Shown here: positions 50,453 to 60,704 of the stretch, in pieces
How positions within the stretch are numbered: the stretch's first letter is position 1
How the letters are laid out: every line of letters begins with the position of its first letter
Assembly (NCBI RefSeq): GCF_900101465.1
Contig: NZ_FMZM01000007.1
Span: forward strand, 9,943 to 73,942
Source of the DNA: Nocardioides lianchengensis
Lineage (GTDB): Bacteria; Actinomycetota; Actinomycetes; Propionibacteriales; Nocardioidaceae
DNA: 64,000 nt
Direction of reading: 5' to 3'
The notes under the pieces: generated by a model
The model's database searches: none
Told to the model about the DNA's origin: nothing
Seen by the model: only the letters and a program-made list of their open reading frames with translations
Program-made: the position numbers and the translations under genes

Positions 50453-51007
50453 ATGGGTATCGAGGAGAAGCTCCCCAGCGGCGTGCTGCTGACGACCGTC
50501 GAGGGCGTCGCCGGCTACATGCGCAAGGCGTCGTTCTGGCCGGCCACCTTCGGCCTGGCCTGCTGTGCCATCGAGATGATGACCAGCGGCGGCCCCAAGT
50601 ACGACCTCGCGCGCTTCGGCATGGAGGTCTTCCGGGCCAGCCCCCGCCAGGCCGACCTGATGATCGTCGCCGGCCGGGTCAGCCAGAAGATGGCGCCCGT
50701 CCTGCGCCAGATCTACGACCAGATGCCCGACCCGAAGTGGGTGCTCGCGATGGGCGTCTGCGCCAGCAGCGGCGGCATGTTCAACAACTACGCGATCGTC
50801 CAGGGCGTCGACCACGTCGTCCCCGTCGACATGTACCTCCCCGGCTGCCCGCCGCGGCCCGAGATGCTCATCGACGCGATCCTCAAGCTGCACGACCAGG
50901 TCCAGGCCAAGAAGCTCGGCGTCAACCGCCTCGTCGAGATCGAGGAGCGCGAGAACGCCGCGCTGCGGGCGCTGCCCACCTCGGACATGAAGGGCCTGCT
51001 GCGGTGA
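50453..51007 (+). CDS. nuoB: NADH-quinone oxidoreductase subunit B
   Basis: A 184-residue peripheral subunit carrying cluster N2, the last electron donor to menaquinone. Cysteines for the [4Fe-4S] cluster: [10 protein letters not shown] (residues 37-38), [11 protein letters not shown] and [10 protein letters not shown] 126-nt gap follows nuoA, the largest within the operon; no convincing gene is in it. ATG after a weak AAAGGG. Overlaps nuoC by 4 bp. Confidence 0.95.
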   Translation: MGIEEKLPSGVLLTTVEGVAGYMRKASFWPATFGLACCAIEMMTSGGPKYDLARFGMEVFRASPRQADLMIVAGRVSQKMAPVLRQIYDQMPDPKWVLAMGVCASSGGMFNNYAIVQGVDHVVPVDMYLPGCPPRPEMLIDAILKLHDQVQAKKLGVNRLVEIEERENAALRALPTSDMKGLLR

Positions 51008-51723
51008 GCGAGAACGACCACACCGACGAGACGCCCGAGAACGCCGTGCCGGCCACCACCGAGCCCGAGGTCCGCACCGTCGGTGTCCGCACCGGGATGT
51101 TCGGGGCCAAGGGCTCCGGCGACACCAGCGGGTACGGCGGGCTCGTGCAGCCGGTCGTCCTGCCGGGGGCGGCCCAGCGGCCGTTCGACGGCTGGCACGA
51201 GGAGGTCACGAGCGCGCTCGAGACGGCCCTCGGCACCGCAGGCCTCGAGCACGCGGTCGAGAGCGTGGTCATCCACCGTCGCGAGATCACCTTCCACGTC
51301 CGGCGCGAGGACCTCCCGACCGTGGCCAGGACGCTGCGCGACGACCCGGCGCTGCGCTTCGAGCTGCTCTCCGGCGTGAGTGGCGTGCACTACCCGGCCG
51401 ACGAGGGGCGCGAGCTGCACGCGGTCTACCACCTGCTCTCGATGACCCACAACCGCCGGATCCGGGTCGAGGTGTCGGCGCCCGACGCCGACCCGCACGT
51501 CCCCTCGATCGTCGCGACCTACCCGACGGCCGACTGGCACGAGCGCGAGACCTACGACATGTTCGGGCTGATCTTCGACGGTCACCCGGCGCTCACCCGG
51601 ATCCTCATGCCCGACGACTGGCCGGGCCACCCGCAGCGCAAGGACTACCCCTTGGGCGGCATCCCCGTGGAGTACAAGGGCGGCACAGTTCCGCCTCCCG
51701 ACCAGCGGAGGTCGTACAACTGA
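51004..51723 (+). CDS. nuoC: NADH-quinone oxidoreductase subunit C
   Basis: A 239-residue subunit. An N-terminal extension of about 75 residues (acidic, then [16 protein letters not shown]) precedes the 30-kDa domain with [36 protein letters not shown] and [22 protein letters not shown] start in the nuoB stop; the stop shares its final A with the nuoD ATG. Confidence 0.94.
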   Translation: MSENDHTDETPENAVPATTEPEVRTVGVRTGMFGAKGSGDTSGYGGLVQPVVLPGAAQRPFDGWHEEVTSALETALGTAGLEHAVESVVIHRREITFHVRREDLPTVARTLRDDPALRFELLSGVSGVHYPADEGRELHAVYHLLSMTHNRRIRVEVSAPDADPHVPSIVATYPTADWHERETYDMFGLIFDGHPALTRILMPDDWPGHPQRKDYPLGGIPVEYKGGTVPPPDQRRSYN

Positions 51724-53057
51724 TGAGCCAGGACATCTACGCAGGCGCCAGCGAGACCACCGAGGGCCGCGTCTTCACGGTCACCGGTCAGGACTGGGAC
51801 CAGATCGCTGACGGCCTCGCCGAGGAGGTCGAGGAGCGGATCGTCGTCAACATGGGTCCGCAGCACCCGTCCACCCACGGCGTGCTCCGGCTCATCCTCG
51901 AGCTCGAGGGCGAGACGGTGACCGAGGCCCGGTGCGGCATCGGCTATCTGCACACCGGCATCGAGAAGAACATGGAGTTCCGCTCCTGGGTCCAGGGCGT
52001 CACGTTCTGCACCCGGATGGACTACCTCTCGCCGTTCTACAACGAGATGACCTACGTCCTCGGCGTCGAGCGGCTCCTCGACATCGAGGACCAGATCCCG
52101 GAGAAGGCCGAGGTCATGCGGGTGCTCCTCATGGAGCTCAACCGGATCTCCTCCCACCTGGTCTGCATCGCCACCGGCGGCATGGAGATCGGCGCGCTGA
52201 CCGTGATGACCATCGGCTTCCGTGAGCGGGAGCTGGTGCTCGACCTGTTCGAGCTGATCACGGGCCTGCGCATGAACCACGCCTTCATCCGTCCCGGCGG
52301 CGTCGCCCAGGATCTCCCGCCGGGCGCGCTCGACGAGATCCGCGGCTTCGTGGCCCTGATGAAGAAGCGGCTCCCCGAGTACGCCGCCCTCTGCAACGCC
52401 AACCCGATCTTCAAGGCCCGGCTCGTCGACGTCGGTCACCTCGACCTCGAGGGCTGCCTGGCGCTGGGTCTCACCGGCCCGGTGCTCCGCAGCACCGGCT
52501 ACCCGTGGGACCTGCGCAAGACCGAGCCGTACTCCGGCTACGAGGACTACGACTTCGAGGTCCAGACCTGGGACACCGCCGACGCGTACGGCCGGTTCCG
52601 GATCCGCCTCAACGAGATGTGGGAGTCGCTGAAGATCATCGAGCAGGCCGCCGACCGGCTGGCCGGCCTCGAGGGTGCCCCGGTCATGGTCGGCGACAAG
52701 AAGATCGCCTGGCCCAGCCAGCTGGCCATCGGCTCCGACGGCATGGGCAACTCCCTCGACCACATCCGCCACATCATGGGCGAGTCGATGGAGGCGCTGA
52801 TCCACCACTTCAAGCTGGTGACCGAGGGCTTCCGGGTCCCGGCCGGCCAGGCCTACGTGCCCGTCGAGTCGCCTCGCGGCGAGCTCGGTGCCCACGTGGT
52901 CTCCGACGGCGGCACCCGCCCGTTCCGGGCGCACTTCCGCGACCCGTCGTTCACCAACCTGCAGGCCACGAGCGTGATGAGCGAGGGCGGCATGGTCGCC
53001 GACGTCATCGTCGCGATCGCGTCCATCGACCCCGTGATGGGAGGCGTCGACAGATGA
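51723..53057 (+). CDS. nuoD: NADH-quinone oxidoreductase subunit D
   Basis: A 444-residue 49-kDa subunit forming the quinone pocket with NuoB. Motifs: [19 protein letters not shown] (quinone-site His), [20 protein letters not shown] and the C-terminal [20 protein letters not shown]. Full length with no gaps. It is followed by an 82-nt intergenic hairpin before nuoE. Confidence 0.95.
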   Translation: MSQDIYAGASETTEGRVFTVTGQDWDQIADGLAEEVEERIVVNMGPQHPSTHGVLRLILELEGETVTEARCGIGYLHTGIEKNMEFRSWVQGVTFCTRMDYLSPFYNEMTYVLGVERLLDIEDQIPEKAEVMRVLLMELNRISSHLVCIATGGMEIGALTVMTIGFRERELVLDLFELITGLRMNHAFIRPGGVAQDLPPGALDEIRGFVALMKKRLPEYAALCNANPIFKARLVDVGHLDLEGCLALGLTGPVLRSTGYPWDLRKTEPYSGYEDYDFEVQTWDTADAYGRFRIRLNEMWESLKIIEQAADRLAGLEGAPVMVGDKKIAWPSQLAIGSDGMGNSLDHIRHIMGESMEALIHHFKLVTEGFRVPAGQAYVPVESPRGELGAHVVSDGGTRPFRAHFRDPSFTNLQATSVMSEGGMVADVIVAIASIDPVMGGVDR

Positions 53058-53063
53058 GCTTCA

Positions 53064-53118
53064 CCCCACGGAGTTCTTCGCTCCCCCGCTTCGCTCCTCC
53101 GCGAACAACTCCGCGGGG
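53064..53118. repeat. 18-bp imperfect inverted repeat between nuoD and nuoE
   Basis: CCCCACGGAGTTCTTCGC (53064-53081) and GCGAACAACTCCGCGGGG (53101-53118) pair at 16 of 18 positions around a 19-nt loop. It starts 6 nt after the nuoD stop. It could be a REP-like element, an mRNA stabiliser or a partial terminator within the operon. Confidence 0.75.
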
Positions 53119-53139
53119 ACCCCGAAAGGTTGGTGGCCA

Positions 53140-53937
53140 GTGACCAGCGCAATCACCGACGAGACGTACGCCGAGCTCGAGTCCATCGCCGCCCGCTACC
53201 CGCAGCCGCGCTCCGGTCTGCTGCCGATGCTGCACCTCGTGCAGTCGGCCCAGGGCCGGATCACCCCGGAGGGGATCGAGGCCTGCGCCGACATCCTCGG
53301 CATCTCCGCGGCCGAGGTCAGCGGCGTCGCGACCTTCTACACGATGTACAAGCGCAAGCCGGTCGGCGACTACCACGTCGGCGTCTGCACCAACACGCTC
53401 TGCGCGGTGATGGGCGGCGACGAGATCTTCGCCCGCCTGAAGGACCACCTCGACGTCGGCAACGACGAGACCACCACCGACGGCAAGGTCACCCTGGAGC
53501 ACCTCGAGTGCAACGCGGCCTGCGACTACGCCCCGGTGATGATGGTGAACTGGGAGTTCATGGACAACCAGACGCCGCAGTCCGCGGTGGCCCTGGTCGA
53601 CGACCTCCGCTCCGGCAAGGAGGTCACCTCCACCCGCGGCCCGCGCATCTGCACCTGGCGCGAGGCGGAGCGGGTCCTGGCCGGCTTCCCCGACGGCCGT
53701 GTCGACGAGGGCCCGGCCGCCGGCCCGGCCTCGCTGGTCGGCCTCGGCATCGCCCGCGAGCGCGGCTGGACCGCTCCCGACAGGGATCAGGGCGACGGCG
53801 GGCACGGCGTGCCCGAGCAGCCCGCCCAGGCGGTCGAGGGCGCTCGCGTGTCCGACGACAAGCAGGCCGAGCAGGCCGCGGTCGAGGAGAAGGCGCCGAC
53901 CACCACCACGGCGGCTGAGAAGGAGGACGCGGAGTGA
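53140..53937 (+). CDS. nuoE: NADH-quinone oxidoreductase subunit E
   Basis: A 265-residue [2Fe-2S] thioredoxin-like subunit: GVATFYTMYKRKPVGDYHVG, CTNTLCAVMGG and ECNAACDYAPVMMVN supply the cluster cysteines. The core ends near residue 200; a Glu/Ala/Thr-rich tail of about 60 residues follows and is longer than in most NuoE proteins. GTG start with GAAAGG upstream. Overlaps nuoF by 4 bp. Confidence 0.94.
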   Translation: MTSAITDETYAELESIAARYPQPRSGLLPMLHLVQSAQGRITPEGIEACADILGISAAEVSGVATFYTMYKRKPVGDYHVGVCTNTLCAVMGGDEIFARLKDHLDVGNDETTTDGKVTLEHLECNAACDYAPVMMVNWEFMDNQTPQSAVALVDDLRSGKEVTSTRGPRICTWREAERVLAGFPDGRVDEGPAAGPASLVGLGIARERGWTAPDRDQGDGGHGVPEQPAQAVEGARVSDDKQAEQAAVEEKAPTTTTAAEKEDAE

Positions 53938-55244
53938 CCAGCATCCTGACCCCGGTGCTCACCGACAACTGGGGGGACGAGCGCGCCTGGACGCTCGCGT
54001 CGTACGAGGCGCGCGGCGGCTACGACGCCCTCAAGAAGGCGCTGACCATGGCGCCCGACGACATCATCTCCGCGGTCAAGGACTCCGGCCTGCGCGGCCG
54101 CGGCGGCGCGGGCTTCCCGACCGGCATGAAGTGGTCGTTCATCCCGCAGGACAACCCCAAGCCCAAGTACCTCGTCGTCAACGCCGACGAGTCCGAGCCG
54201 GGCACCTGCAAGGACATCCCGCTGATGATGGCCTCGCCGCACACCCTGGTCGAGGGCGTGATCATCAGCTCCTTCGCCATCCGCGGCAACAAGGCCTTCA
54301 TCTACATCCGCGGCGAGGTGCTGCACGTGATCCGCCGGGTGCAGGCCGCGGTCGCCGAGGCGTACGCCGCCGGCCACCTCGGCACCAACATCCACGGCTC
54401 CGGCTACGACCTCGACATCGTGGTGCACGCCGGGGCCGGCGCCTACATCTGCGGCGAGGAGACGGCGCTGCTCGAGGGCCTCGAGGGCCGTCGCGGCCAA
54501 CCCCGCCTGCGCCCGCCGTTCCCGGCCGTCGCCGGTCTCTACGCCAGCCCGACGGTCATCAACAACGTCGAGTCGATCGCATCGGTGCCGAGCATCGTCG
54601 GCAACGGCGCGGAGTGGTTCGCCAGCATGGGCACCGAGAAGTCCAAGGGCTTCGGCATCTTCTCGCTCTCCGGCCACGTCAACCGCCCGGGGCAGTACGA
54701 AGCCCCGCTCGGCATCACCCTGCGCGAGCTGGTCGACCTGGCCGGCGGCATCCGCGCCGGCCACCAGCTGAAGTTCTGGACGCCCGGCGGCTCCAGCACC
54801 CCGCTGCTGACCGCCGAGCACCTCGACCTGCCGCTCGACTTCGAGGGGATGGCCGGCGCCGGCACCATGCTCGGCACCCGAGCCCTCCAGCTCTTCGACG
54901 AGACGGTGTGCGTCGTCCGCGCGGTGCTGCGGTGGACCGAGTTCTACAAGCACGAGTCCTGCGGCAAGTGCACGCCCTGCCGCGAGGGCACCTGGTGGCT
55001 GGTCCAGACGCTGGCCGCGCTGGAGAAGGGGCAGGGCTCCGAGTCCGACCTCGACCTGCTGCTCGACCAGTGCGACAACATCCTGGGCCGCTCGTTCTGC
55101 GCCCTCGGCGACGGCGCGACCAGCCCGATCACCAGCTCGATCAAGCACTTCCGCGACGAGTACCTCGCCCACCTCACGCACGGCGGGTGCCCCTTCGACG
55201 CGAGCCGGTCCACGGCCTGGGCCGGACTGGAGGCGATGGCATGA
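53934..55244 (+). CDS. nuoF: NADH-quinone oxidoreductase subunit F
   Basis: A 436-residue NADH- and FMN-binding subunit where electrons enter. NADH/FMN motifs: GLRGRGGAGFPTGMKWSF and CNADES-like VVNADESEPGTCKD, GAGAYICGEETALLEGLEG; [4Fe-4S] motif HESCGKCTPCREGTWW. GTG start in the nuoE stop; stop overlaps the nuoG ATG. Confidence 0.95.
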   Translation: MTSILTPVLTDNWGDERAWTLASYEARGGYDALKKALTMAPDDIISAVKDSGLRGRGGAGFPTGMKWSFIPQDNPKPKYLVVNADESEPGTCKDIPLMMASPHTLVEGVIISSFAIRGNKAFIYIRGEVLHVIRRVQAAVAEAYAAGHLGTNIHGSGYDLDIVVHAGAGAYICGEETALLEGLEGRRGQPRLRPPFPAVAGLYASPTVINNVESIASVPSIVGNGAEWFASMGTEKSKGFGIFSLSGHVNRPGQYEAPLGITLRELVDLAGGIRAGHQLKFWTPGGSSTPLLTAEHLDLPLDFEGMAGAGTMLGTRALQLFDETVCVVRAVLRWTEFYKHESCGKCTPCREGTWWLVQTLAALEKGQGSESDLDLLLDQCDNILGRSFCALGDGATSPITSSIKHFRDEYLAHLTHGGCPFDASRSTAWAGLEAMA

Positions 55245-57652
55245 CGGTCTCGACAGGCTCGACCAACGGGGTGGAGCGCACCGACCTGGTGTCCGTCACG
55301 ATCGACGGCGTCCAGGTCAGCGTCCCGAAGGACACCCTGGTGATCCGGGCGGCCGAGCAGGCCGGCGTCCAGATCCCGCGGTTCTGCGACCACCCGCTGC
55401 TCGCACCGGTCGGCGCCTGCCGCCAGTGCCTGGTCGACATCCCCGACGCCGGCAACGGCCGCGGGTTCCCGAAGCCGCAGGCCTCCTGCACGCTGCCGGT
55501 CGCCGAGGGCATGGTCGTGAACACCCAGGCCACCAGCCCCGCAGCCGACAAGGCGCAGCAGGGGATCATGGAGTTCCTGCTGGTCAATCACCCGCTCGAC
55601 TGCCCGGTCTGCGACAAGGGCGGCGAGTGCCCGCTGCAGAACCAGGCCATGTCGAACGGGCGCGGCGAGTCCCGGTTCGAGGGCGTCAAGCGCACCTACC
55701 CGAAGCCGATCAACATCTCGGCCCAGGTGCTGCTCGACCGCGAGCGCTGCGTGCTCTGCGCGCGGTGCACCCGCTTCTCCGAGCAGATCGCGGGCGACCC
55801 GTTCATCGCGCTGGTCGAGCGCGGTGCGCTCCAGCAGGTCGGGATCTACGAGAAGGAGCCGCTGCAGAGCTACTTCTCGGGCAACACCATCCAGATCTGC
55901 CCGGTCGGCGCGCTGACCTCCGCCGAGTACCGCTTCCGCTCGCGGCCCTTCGACCTGGTCTCGACCCCGTCCGTCGCCGAGCACGACGCCTGCGGCTCCG
56001 CCATCCGCGTCGACCACCGCCGCGGCAAGGTGATGCGCCGGCTGGCCGGCAACGACCCCGAGGTCAACGAGGAGTGGATCACCGACAAGGACCGCTTCGC
56101 GTTCACCTACGCGCAGCAGCCCGACCGGCTGACCTACCCGCAGGTGCGCGGGGAGGACGGCGAGCTCCGTCCCGCGTCCTGGCCCGAGGCGTTCGCCGTC
56201 GCGGCGCGCGGCCTGCAGGCCGCGGGGGCGACCGGCGTGCTCACGGGCGGCCGGGTGACGGCCGAGGACGCCTTCGCCTACAGCACCTTCGCCCGGGTCG
56301 CCCTCGGCACCAACGACGTCGACTTCCGGGCCCGCCCGCTGTCGTCGGAGGAGGCCGAGTTCCTGGCCGCCGAGGTCGCGCTGACCCACCCCGACACCGG
56401 CTCCCCGACGTACGCCGACCTGGAGTCCGCCGCGACCGTGGTCCTGCTCGGCCTCGAGCCCGAGGACGAGGCGGGCGCGATCTTCCTGCGGCTGCGCAAG
56501 GCCCACCAGCAGCACGGCACCCGCGTCCTCGCGGTCGCGCCGTACCGCTCGCGCGGGCTGCGCAAGATGGGCGGTCAGGCGATCATCGCCGCCCCGGGCG
56601 CGGAGGCGGCGGTGATCGAGTCCCTCCTCGAGCAGGCCGAGTACGGCGTCGACAGCACCGCGGTGATCCTGGTCGGCGAGCGGCTGGCCACCTCGCCGGG
56701 TGCCCTCTCCGCCGCCGCGGCGCTGGCCCGCAAGACCGGGGCCAAGCTGGCCTGGGTGCCGCGCCGGGCCGGTGACCGCGGCGCGGTCGAGGCCGGCTGC
56801 CTGCCCACCCTGCTGCCCGGTGGTCGCCCCGTCTCCGACCCGGCCGCCCGCGTCGACGCCGCGGCCAGCTGGGGCGTCGACACGCTGCCCGACGCCCCCG
56901 GCCGCGACGCCGACGCGATCGTGGCCGCGCTGGTCGACGGCCAGCTCGGCGGCCTCGTGATCGGCGGCGTCGACCCCGACGACACCAGCAACCCCGCCGC
57001 CACGCGCGCGGCGGTCGAGGCGGCGTCGTTCGTCGTCGCCCTCGAGCTGCGCGAGACCGACGTGACCCGGGCCGCCGACGTGGTGTTCCCGGTCGCGCCG
57101 GTCAGCGACAAGGCCGGCACATTCATCACCTGGGAGGGTCGCCCGCGGCCCTTCGAGGCGGTCTTCAGCAACCCGGCCTCGCTGCCCGACCTGCGGATCC
57201 TGGCCGGCATCGCCGAGGAGCTGGGTCACCCGCTCGGGTTCCGCACCGTCGCCGACGTCCGCGCCCGGATGGCCGAGATGGGTCCCTGGGACGGCCAGCG
57301 GCCCGCGACCCCGTCGTACTCCTCGGGCGGCGGAGCCGCCGGTGCGATGGGCGGCGTGCGGATCGCGAGTTGGAAGCAGATGGTCGACCTCGGCACGATG
57401 CAGGACGGCGACGAGCACCTGCGTGCCACCGCCCGGATGCCCGTGGTCCGGGTGCCGGCGGCGATCTTCGAGCAGCACGGCCAGCTGGTCACCCTCACCG
57501 GTGACCGCGGCTCGGTCACGCTGCCCGCGGTCATCAACAAGGAGCTGCCCGACGACGTGGTCTGGGTGCCGGCGAACTCGGTCGGCCGCGGCGTGCTCGC
57601 CGACCTCGCCTCGCCCGGCTCGACGGTCACCGTGAAGGGAGCGGGCGCGTGA
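55241..57652 (+). CDS. nuoG: NADH-quinone oxidoreductase subunit G
   Basis: An 803-residue iron-sulfur subunit. [2Fe-2S] cysteines C49, C60, C63 and C82 ([24 protein letters not shown]); [17 protein letters not shown] for the His-ligated cluster; [10 protein letters not shown] and QICPVGAL for a further [4Fe-4S]; a degenerate molybdopterin-oxidoreductase domain follows from about residue 225. The first residues ([10 protein letters not shown]) are encoded by a copy of the dispersed repeat family (55246-55269). Confidence 0.94.
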   Translation: MTVSTGSTNGVERTDLVSVTIDGVQVSVPKDTLVIRAAEQAGVQIPRFCDHPLLAPVGACRQCLVDIPDAGNGRGFPKPQASCTLPVAEGMVVNTQATSPAADKAQQGIMEFLLVNHPLDCPVCDKGGECPLQNQAMSNGRGESRFEGVKRTYPKPINISAQVLLDRERCVLCARCTRFSEQIAGDPFIALVERGALQQVGIYEKEPLQSYFSGNTIQICPVGALTSAEYRFRSRPFDLVSTPSVAEHDACGSAIRVDHRRGKVMRRLAGNDPEVNEEWITDKDRFAFTYAQQPDRLTYPQVRGEDGELRPASWPEAFAVAARGLQAAGATGVLTGGRVTAEDAFAYSTFARVALGTNDVDFRARPLSSEEAEFLAAEVALTHPDTGSPTYADLESAATVVLLGLEPEDEAGAIFLRLRKAHQQHGTRVLAVAPYRSRGLRKMGGQAIIAAPGAEAAVIESLLEQAEYGVDSTAVILVGERLATSPGALSAAAALARKTGAKLAWVPRRAGDRGAVEAGCLPTLLPGGRPVSDPAARVDAAASWGVDTLPDAPGRDADAIVAALVDGQLGGLVIGGVDPDDTSNPAATRAAVEAASFVVALELRETDVTRAADVVFPVAPVSDKAGTFITWEGRPRPFEAVFSNPASLPDLRILAGIAEELGHPLGFRTVADVRARMAEMGPWDGQRPATPSYSSGGGAAGAMGGVRIASWKQMVDLGTMQDGDEHLRATARMPVVRVPAAIFEQHGQLVTLTGDRGSVTLPAVINKELPDDVVWVPANSVGRGVLADLASPGSTVTVKGAGA
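55246..55269. repeat. Short dispersed-repeat copy within the nuoG start
   Basis: GGTCTCGACAGGCTCGACCA followed by ACGG: the end sequences of the HNH-array repeat family (GGTCTCGAC ... CTCGACCA) joined without a central hairpin. It begins 3 nt after the nuoG ATG and is translated. Confidence 0.6.
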
Positions 57653-58965
57653 TCCTCTCGACCCTGCCGCTGGCGGCGGACGACACCAGCCTGGCCGACT
57701 TCGGCCAGGACCCCTGGTGGATCATCCTGATCAAGACCTTCCTGATCTTCCTGATCCTGGTGCTGCTCACCCTGTTCAACATCTGGTGGGAGCGCCGCGT
57801 CGTCGCCCGGATGCAGCACCGCATCGGGCCCAACGTCAACGGACCCTTCGGCCTGCTGCAGTCGCTGGCCGACGGCGTGAAGCTGGCGCTGAAGGAGGAC
57901 ATCATCCCGAAGGCGGCCGACAAGGCGGTCTTCCTGATCGCCCCGGTGCTGGCCGTGGTCCCCGCGTTCGTGACGTTCTCGGTGATCCCCTTCGGACCCG
58001 AGGTCACCCTGTTCGGCGAGCGCACGCCGCTGCAGCTGACCGACATGCCGGTCGCCGTGCTGTTCGTGATGGCCATCGCCTCGATCGGCATCTACGGCAT
58101 CGTGCTCGGCGGCTGGTCCAGCGGCTCGACGTACTCCCTGCTGGGTGGGCTGCGCTCCAGCGCCCAGATGATCTCCTACGAGGTCGCGATGGGCCTCGCC
58201 CTGGTCGCGGTCTTCCTGTACGCCGGCTCGATGTCGACCTCCGAGATCGTCGAGGCCCAGGACAATCTGTGGTTCGGCCTGATCCTCGCGCCGTCGTTCG
58301 TCATCTACACGATCGCCATGGTGGGCGAGACCAACCGCGCGCCGTTCGACCTCCCCGAGGCCGAGGGCGAGCTGGTCGGCGGCTTCCACACCGAGTACTC
58401 CTCGCTGAAGTTCGCCCTGTTCTTCCTGGCCGAGTACATCAACATGGCCACGGTGTCGGCGCTCGCGACGACCCTGTTCCTCGGCGGCTGGCACGCGCCG
58501 TTCTGGATCGACGAGCTGTACGCCGGGTTCAACGAGGGCTACTGGCCGGTGCTGTGGTTCTTCGGCAAGGTGCTGGCCTTCATCTTCGTCTTCATCTGGC
58601 TGCGCGGCTCGCTGCCGCGGCTGCGCTACGACCAGTTCATGGCCTTCGGGTGGAAGCGGCTGATCCCGGCCGCGCTGCTGTGGATCATCGCGGTGGCCAC
58701 CATCCGCGCGATCTCCCTCGAGGGCGGCATCGACCGTCAGTACCTCCTGATCGGGATCGGGGTGCTGGTGGTGCTGTTCCTGGCTCTCTTCTTCTTCACC
58801 GACGAGGACGCCGACGGCGACGAGGAGCCCGCGGCGGCTCCGGCCGCGCCGGCGTCCGGCTCGTTCCCGGTCCCGCCCATGCCCGCCGGTGGCGCCGTCC
58901 GCGGTGCGGCCGAGCCGCTGACCTTCAGATCCAGTTCCACGGTCCCGGCCGGGGAGGAGCACTGA
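57649..58965 (+). CDS. nuoH: NADH-quinone oxidoreductase subunit H
   Basis: A 438-residue membrane subunit linking the hydrophilic and membrane arms and lining the quinone channel. Motifs: [40 protein letters not shown] and [19 protein letters not shown] 50-residue Ala/Pro-rich tail follows the last helix. GTG start in the nuoG stop; nuoI ATG is 1 nt after its stop. Confidence 0.95.
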   Translation: MILSTLPLAADDTSLADFGQDPWWIILIKTFLIFLILVLLTLFNIWWERRVVARMQHRIGPNVNGPFGLLQSLADGVKLALKEDIIPKAADKAVFLIAPVLAVVPAFVTFSVIPFGPEVTLFGERTPLQLTDMPVAVLFVMAIASIGIYGIVLGGWSSGSTYSLLGGLRSSAQMISYEVAMGLALVAVFLYAGSMSTSEIVEAQDNLWFGLILAPSFVIYTIAMVGETNRAPFDLPEAEGELVGGFHTEYSSLKFALFFLAEYINMATVSALATTLFLGGWHAPFWIDELYAGFNEGYWPVLWFFGKVLAFIFVFIWLRGSLPRLRYDQFMAFGWKRLIPAALLWIIAVATIRAISLEGGIDRQYLLIGIGVLVVLFLALFFFTDEDADGDEEPAAAPAAPASGSFPVPPMPAGGAVRGAAEPLTFRSSSTVPAGEEH

Positions 58966-58966
58966 C

Positions 58967-59527
58967 ATGCCCACGTTGAAGGAGCAGTTCTGGGACCCGG
59001 TCGCCGGGTTCGGGGTGACCTTCCGGACGATGTTCAAGAAGGTCGTCACCGAGCAGTACCCCTTCGAGAAGCTGCCGACGGCGCCCCGCTTCCACGGCCG
59101 CCACCAGCTGAACCGCTGGCCCGACGGGCTGGAGAAGTGCATCGGCTGCGAGTTGTGCGCCTGGGCCTGCCCGGCCGACGCGATCTACGTCGAGGGGGCC
59201 CAGAACGTCGACACCGACGACGGCTCCGGCCGGTTCAGCCCGGGGGAGCGGTACGGCCGCGTCTACCAGATCAACTACCTGCGCTGCATCCTCTGCGGAC
59301 TGTGCATCGAGGCCTGCCCGACCCGGGCGCTCACGATGACCAACGAGTACGAGCTGGCCGACGACAACCGCGCCGACCTGATCTACGAGAAGTCCGACCT
59401 CCTCGCCCCGCTGCTGCCGGGCATGGAGCAGCCGCCGCACCCGATGCGGCTCGGCGACGACGAGGGCGACTACTACCGCGGCGCGACCCGGGCGCCCGCG
59501 AGCGGGACCGAGGGGGCCCCGGAGTGA
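58967..59527 (+). CDS. nuoI: NADH-quinone oxidoreductase subunit I
   Basis: A 186-residue 8Fe ferredoxin-like subunit with two [4Fe-4S] motifs, [12 protein letters not shown] (about residues 60-71) and [12 protein letters not shown] (about 106-117), passing electrons to NuoB. Overlaps nuoJ by 4 bp. Confidence 0.95.
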   Translation: MPTLKEQFWDPVAGFGVTFRTMFKKVVTEQYPFEKLPTAPRFHGRHQLNRWPDGLEKCIGCELCAWACPADAIYVEGAQNVDTDDGSGRFSPGERYGRVYQINYLRCILCGLCIEACPTRALTMTNEYELADDNRADLIYEKSDLLAPLLPGMEQPPHPMRLGDDEGDYYRGATRAPASGTEGAPE

Positions 59528-60393
59528 GCCCCGCGTTCTACGTCCTGGCGCCGATCATGGTCATCGCGGCGCTCGGCATCCTCTTCGTGCGCAAGGCCGT
59601 GCACGCGGCCCTGCTGCTCGCGGTCGTGATGATCAGCCTCGCCATCCTGTACGCCGTGCTGGAGGCGCCGTTCCTCTTCGCGGTGCAGATCATCGTCTAC
59701 ACCGGCGCGATCCTGATGCTGTTCCTGTTCGTGCTGATGCTGGTCGGCGTCGACGCCTCCGACTCCACGGTCGAGACGATCCGCGGCCAGCGGGTGCTCG
59801 CGGTCATCGCCGGCCTGGTGCTCGGCGTGCTGCTCCTGCTCGGTCTCTCCCAGATCGCGCTCGGGACCGTGGTCGGCCTGGAGGAGGCCAACAGCGGCGG
59901 CAACATCCAGGGGCTCGCCAACATCCTCTTCTCCCGCTACGTCTTCGCCTTCGAGGTCACCAGCGCGCTGCTCATCACCGCGGCGATGGGCGCGATGGTG
60001 CTCGCCCACCGCGAGCGGCTGACGCCCAAGGCGACCCAGGCCAGCCTGGCCGCCCAGCGGGTCCGCGACTACGCCGAGAAGGGCGAGCACCTCGGCCCGC
60101 TCCCGGCCCCCGGTGTCTTCGCCCGCCACAACGCGGTCGACACCCCGGCCCTGCTGCCCGACGGCACGGCCTCGGCGCTGTCGGTCTCGCGGGTGCTGGC
60201 CGCCCGCGGCACGGTCCGCTCCGCGCCGGCGCTGGCCGACGACATCGAGGAGGTCCAGCGCTCGCTGGGCGGCGTGCCCGGCGGTGCCGGCTCGGCCGCG
60301 GACACCTCCGCCGGGTCGGGCCACAACACCGAGCGGGGGACCGGCGTACCGCCGTCCCAGGTCGATGACCCGTCCGAGGAAGGGGACCGCTGA
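59524..60393 (+). CDS. nuoJ: NADH-quinone oxidoreductase subunit J
   Basis: A 289-residue membrane subunit with five helices (about 1-170) including [21 protein letters not shown] soluble tail of about 115 residues (Ala/Ser/Gly-rich, ending [12 protein letters not shown]) is long compared with many NuoJ proteins. GTG start in the nuoI stop; stop shares its A with the nuoK ATG. Confidence 0.93.
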   Translation: MSPAFYVLAPIMVIAALGILFVRKAVHAALLLAVVMISLAILYAVLEAPFLFAVQIIVYTGAILMLFLFVLMLVGVDASDSTVETIRGQRVLAVIAGLVLGVLLLLGLSQIALGTVVGLEEANSGGNIQGLANILFSRYVFAFEVTSALLITAAMGAMVLAHRERLTPKATQASLAAQRVRDYAEKGEHLGPLPAPGVFARHNAVDTPALLPDGTASALSVSRVLAARGTVRSAPALADDIEEVQRSLGGVPGGAGSAADTSAGSGHNTERGTGVPPSQVDDPSEEGDR

Positions 60394-60695
60394 TGGACGA
60401 CGTGACGCCGTACATCATCCTCTCGTCGATCCTGTTCACCATCGGCTGCGTGGGCGTGCTGACCCGCCGCAACGCCATCGTGGTGTTCATGTGCGTCGAG
60501 CTGATGCTCAACGCGTGCAACCTCGCGCTGGTCGCCTTCGCCAAGCAGCACGGCAACCTCGACGGTCAGGTCGCCGCCTTCTTCGTGATGGTGGTGGCCG
60601 CGGCCGAGGTCGTCGTCGGGCTCGCGATCATCATGACCATCTTCCGCACCCGTCGTTCGGCCTCGGTCGACGACGCGAGCCTGCTGAAGTACTAG
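60393..60695 (+). CDS. nuoK: NADH-quinone oxidoreductase subunit K
   Basis: A 100-residue, three-helix MrpC-like subunit with the proton-path glutamates in [19 protein letters not shown] and [16 protein letters not shown]. Followed 9 nt later by nuoL. Confidence 0.95.
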   Translation: MDDVTPYIILSSILFTIGCVGVLTRRNAIVVFMCVELMLNACNLALVAFAKQHGNLDGQVAAFFVMVVAAAEVVVGLAIIMTIFRTRRSASVDDASLLKY

Positions 60696-60704
60696 GAGTC
60701 CTCG

